This document shows, piece after piece, positions 61,163-64,000 of a stretch of DNA of 64,000 nucleotides; position 1 is the first letter of the stretch; each line of letters starts with the position of its first letter. Source of the stretch: Bacteroidales bacterium (GTDB lineage Bacteria; Bacteroidota; Bacteroidia; Bacteroidales; Bacteroidaceae); the NCBI GenBank assembly GCA_030528715.1, contig JAUMYJ010000002.1, positions 62,001 through 126,000 on the forward strand, given 5' to 3'. The notes under the pieces were generated by a model, which was not told the DNA's origin, searched no databases, and worked only from the letters and a program-made list of their open reading frames with translations. Made by a program: the position numbers and the translations under genes.

Positions 61163-61993
61163 CTATTGTGAAAGGGTAGCCATTTCTAGGGGAATACCTC
61201 CTAATTCAGCCGCTACCTCCGAAAACGAGCTAGACAAGCTACCATAAATAGCCTTCGTACGCGAAAGGACAAAGAGATCTACTACGGCATCTTGCATGCC
61301 AGCTACACTGCTACGTGAGAGTGTAGCACCCTCGTAATAGCGTATGCGATTAGGATAGCGCACAGCAAGTGTATCGCGCACAGTTGCATCGTCGGTAGCA
61401 ACGTAAAAGCAAGCATCAGGCTCACGCGCTATAAGTGTATCCATGTGTTGTATAAAGGCTTCAAGCGGAGAATTTACACGACAAAAATCATGGTCACCAC
61501 GACGAATGTGTAGCCCATAGGTATTGGGCGAAAAGGTATCTACCACAGCATCTATACGCATTTGTATCGAAGTAATAGGCTTAAACAAATCGCGCAATGC
61601 TAGCGTAGGTGTCAACAAACGCTGACATGTGGAAACATATAACTTAGGTACACGAGCTAATGCTTGTTCAAACGCTTCTGACTCTGATGTATGGGGATAT
61701 AAGTCTTCCATATTATACCAGCCAAAGAATTGACGGATACGCCCTGCTTGCCTAAGATTTCGTGGCAACGATCGTTGCCAAAGGAGTGAGGCTGTGTCAG
61801 CCGAATAGAGTTTTACACCACTTATTTCCATAGGTTCAAACAACTCATGAAATGCTGCTGCACACCAAGGCTTACGCAGCCACAACACAGTTATGTCTCG
61901 GCCAGAAGTAGCTAAACTTACTGCCGTAGCCACAGCATTGAGCCGATTACACAGCCCTCCATAGGGCAAAAAGCGTATGTGTTGTTTATTCAT
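61163..61993 (-). CDS. Fucosyltransferase-superfamily-like glycosyltransferase
   Basis: 276 residues. GGLCNRLNAVATAVSLA at the N-terminus, GLHIRRGDHDF near residue 165 (the HxRRxD sugar-nucleotide motif of fucosyltransferase folds) and VVDLFVLSRTKAIYGSLSSSFSEVAAELGG at the C-terminus point to a GT-B fucosyltransferase-like enzyme. Donor and acceptor are unknown. It lies 40 nt upstream of the yifB-like gene and 23 nt after the helicase gene, so the three minus-strand genes are probably co-transcribed. Confidence 0.75.
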   Translation of the reverse strand: MNKQHIRFLPYGGLCNRLNAVATAVSLATSGRDITVLWLRKPWCAAAFHELFEPMEISGVKLYSADTASLLWQRSLPRNLRQAGRIRQFFGWYNMEDLYPHTSESEAFEQALARVPKLYVSTCQRLLTPTLALRDLFKPITSIQMRIDAVVDTFSPNTYGLHIRRGDHDFCRVNSPLEAFIQHMDTLIAREPDACFYVATDDATVRDTLAVRYPNRIRYYEGATLSRSSVAGMQDAVVDLFVLSRTKAIYGSLSSSFSEVAAELGGIPLEMATLSQ

Positions 61994-62016
61994 AATTTAT
62001 TCTGTTGAGTGTAGTG

Positions 62017-63546
62017 TTAATGGTGTATTCGTTTAGGAGCTTGCTCCGTTTGACCCTCGGGCCAGTTGAGTAGATAGAGATGTTGTTGTGCACGTGTTAC
62101 TGCCGTATAGAGCCAACGCAAGTAGCTATCGTCCATCTGTTCTTCAATCACATAGCCTTGGTCTACAATAACATTGGCCCATTGCCCACCTTGTGCCTTA
62201 TGGCAAGTCACGGCATAGGCATATTTTACTTGTAGCGCATTATAGTGTCGGTCTTCTCTTATTTTCTTCATACGATCGCGCTTATAGGGTATGTCTAGAT
62301 AATCCTCGGCCACACTTTCATAAAGTCTATTGGCTTGTTCGCGTGTTAATGCAGGTGCTTCGGCCTGCAAAGCATCGAGAATGATAACAGTATCTAGCTC
62401 ATAATCCTCATAATCGGGAAATTGAAGCGACACCTCGGCAAACTGAAACCCATACAATTCATAAATACGCTGTATGCGCTCTACGCGTGCCAAGTCGCCA
62501 TTAGCGATAAAGGCAAAAGGTGGTCGTGCCTCGGCAGGAAGCGTGCGCTGTGCTACTTCGCTCCAATGGTAATTGTTCTTACTCACCATCAGCAAGTCGC
62601 CACGCGAAAGCAAACTTTCTCGTTCAAAAATGCGTGTACGAATACCATTATTGATGCGTATCGCCCTACTATTACTACGTGTAATTACAATCGTATCAGC
62701 CAATGCTAACCCCTCATCACGCTGGCGAAAGTAGCAATGCTCTAATTCTTCTATAAGCTCTCCACCCATCAATACGCTCACATCGCTTCGGCCATCATTT
62801 TCATCGGCACGCAATGTGGGCTTGAACGGATACATAGCCATAGTTTTACGCGCTTGTACTAAGAGTTTACGTAGGCGTGTAGCGTTGCGTAAGATATCCG
62901 AGCCTTGTGCCTGACGTACGACCTGATGCAAGTCGGCATGATAAGTATTCAAACCAAAACCACGCACATAATCCACATCTAAGGCTGCACTATGACTCTC
63001 GCCCACTGGTGGCAACTGTGCCTCATCGCCCACTAAAAGCAGCCGACACCCATTTTGGCTATATACATGTTCTACCAAATCGTCCATAAGCCTACCCGTA
63101 CCAAAGACCGAGCCACTATGCCCATCATTGGCTATCATAGATGCTTCGTCTACGATAAACAGCGTATGGCGCATCTTATTGTGCCTTATTTCAAAAGCCG
63201 ATAATTCACCATCAAAACGCTTTTGCTGGTAGATGAGTCGGTGTATTGTATAGGCCGATACACCTGCATAGCCTGCCATAACCTTAGCCGCACGCCCCGT
63301 AGGTGCTAGTAACACAGGCGGACGCCCTAAGCGACGCAACGCCTTAACAAGAGCAGCCACTACGGTAGTTTTGCCCGTACCAGCATAGCCGCGTAGCACA
63401 AAAGCTGTGCGCTCATGGCTATCGGTCAAGAAATGCCCCAAACGTACAATAGCCTCTGCCTGATGCTCCGTAGGTGCAAAAGGCAACTCTTTTACAATAC
63501 GCTCAGCCACGACTTCGTACAAAGGTGCGGTAGGAGATAAACTCAT
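62017..63546 (-). CDS. RecD/Dda-like ATP-dependent DNA helicase
   Basis: 509 residues, superfamily 1. Walker A is LRGYAGTGKTTVVAALVKAL (near 50), motif II FIVDEASMI, motif III LLLVGDEAQLPPVGE, and the C-terminal UvrD_C_2 region holds YAVTCHKAQGGQWANVIVDQG and YTAVTRAQQHLYL. It lacks the long N-terminal region of RecD2. Such stand-alone helicases of Bacteroidota act on 5'-3' ssDNA tails, with unknown cellular role. It is the last gene before the possible origin. Confidence 0.9.
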   Translation of the reverse strand: MSLSPTAPLYEVVAERIVKELPFAPTEHQAEAIVRLGHFLTDSHERTAFVLRGYAGTGKTTVVAALVKALRRLGRPPVLLAPTGRAAKVMAGYAGVSAYTIHRLIYQQKRFDGELSAFEIRHNKMRHTLFIVDEASMIANDGHSGSVFGTGRLMDDLVEHVYSQNGCRLLLVGDEAQLPPVGESHSAALDVDYVRGFGLNTYHADLHQVVRQAQGSDILRNATRLRKLLVQARKTMAMYPFKPTLRADENDGRSDVSVLMGGELIEELEHCYFRQRDEGLALADTIVITRSNSRAIRINNGIRTRIFERESLLSRGDLLMVSKNNYHWSEVAQRTLPAEARPPFAFIANGDLARVERIQRIYELYGFQFAEVSLQFPDYEDYELDTVIILDALQAEAPALTREQANRLYESVAEDYLDIPYKRDRMKKIREDRHYNALQVKYAYAVTCHKAQGGQWANVIVDQGYVIEEQMDDSYLRWLYTAVTRAQQHLYLLNWPEGQTEQAPKRIHH

Positions 63547-64000
63547 CGTTTAGATGATTGAAATAAACAAACGACCTACATGCTCTTGTAAGTTTACCTA
63601 CAAAGTTAATGCTTTTTGATCAATTCCACTATTCCTCTACTTATCATTCTCTGCCCTCTTAAGCCTTTACCCACTTTTCCCCACATACATCTATTTTTTT
63701 ATTAGTTTAGAAGAAAAAGAATATATTTTAAGTCCTCTCTAAATAGTGCTGGTTATGATATAAACGTGAAATGTGGGGATAAGTAAACGATGTTTGGTCA
63801 TTATACTAACCTATACTAAGCTATTCACAAATAGTAGTAGTTATCCATATAGTAATACCCATGCTTACTCAGAACTAATAGACTTATTTTCAAAGTATCA
63901 AAAGCTATATTACCTAACTATTCACACCCTGTGAATAAAGTTGCGAATTTTACTCCCCATTTATCCCCCATTGAAAATAGGGCGAATAACTTTGTGTAAA
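63547..64000. other. AT-rich region with DnaA-box-like sites, possible oriC
   Basis: No gene is seen. Sites close to TTATCCACA are: 63774-63782 (minus, TTATCCCCA), 63821-63829 (CTATTCACA), 63841-63849 (TTATCCATA), 63918-63926 (CTATTCACA), 63930-63938 (minus, TTATTCACA) and 63961-63969 (TTATCCCCC). The pair at 63919-63937 is a perfect palindrome, TATTCACA-ccc-TGTGAATA. Between 63691 and 63770 lies an AT-rich stretch suitable for unwinding. All genes from 58.5 to 63.5 kb point away from it. Confidence 0.5.

Overview
The window looks like a chromosomal segment of a Bacteroidales bacterium, most likely Porphyromonas or a close relative. This is inferred from gene content and signals; no 16S rRNA is present. 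Supporting signs are promoters of the TTTG / TAnnTTTG type, a type IX secretion sorting domain on a large subtilase, OmpA-like proteins of the Porphyromonas type, an SDR-type threonine dehydrogenase paired with Kbl, pyruvate phosphate dikinase, a flavodiiron protein and an HMA-linked TonB receptor. No tRNA, rRNA, CRISPR array or intact insertion sequence was recognised.

Layout. 1-2.8 kb: surface polysaccharide genes (rmlB, a flippase, the start of an FAD oxidoreductase). 3.3-6.5 kb: a probable metal (copper-like) locus with a Cys-rich small protein, a TonB receptor and an HMA-domain protein. 6.6-10 kb: an acyltransferase, then kbl and tdh for threonine breakdown. 10-16.3 kb: an adhesin-like GIN-domain lipoprotein, a WYL regulator, recJ and recQ. 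16.3-24.6 kb: miaB, two tandem ompA paralogs, tatD, a flavodiiron protein, purN and a lipoprotein. 24.8-35.2 kb: ppdK, a DUF285/BspA-like secreted protein and a 1615-residue secreted subtilase. 35.6-49.2 kb: polA, a prenyl synthase, a PepSY-like lipoprotein, a LuxR regulator, a TetR regulator with fabG, rluA-type and queA tRNA/rRNA modification genes, a third ompA and mnmE.

49.2-58.4 kb is a genomic island inserted at the 3' end of mnmE. It is bounded by a 70-nt near-perfect direct repeat that starts in the last codons of mnmE. It carries one tight seven-gene minus-strand operon: hipB, a RES-domain toxin-like gene, hipS, hipT, a methylase with a fused PD-(D/E)xK nuclease domain, a specificity subunit, and an AAA_13 (PrrC/RloC-like) ATPase with a candidate Arg/Glu/His anticodon-nuclease triad that is now broken by a frameshift. 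A decayed mobilisation-like gene sits at the left edge. The combination of HipBST, RES, BcgI-like restriction and a tRNase-like ATPase in one operon is the most striking content of the window.

58.4-64 kb: a porin-like protein, YifB/ComM, a fucosyltransferase-like protein and a RecD-like helicase, all on the minus strand. The last 350 bases are AT-rich with several DnaA-box-like sites and may be a replication origin. Other unannotated signals are a promoter-terminator pair suggesting a ~67-nt small RNA at 35.4 kb, and two copies of a paired palindrome at 3.1 and 12.4 kb.
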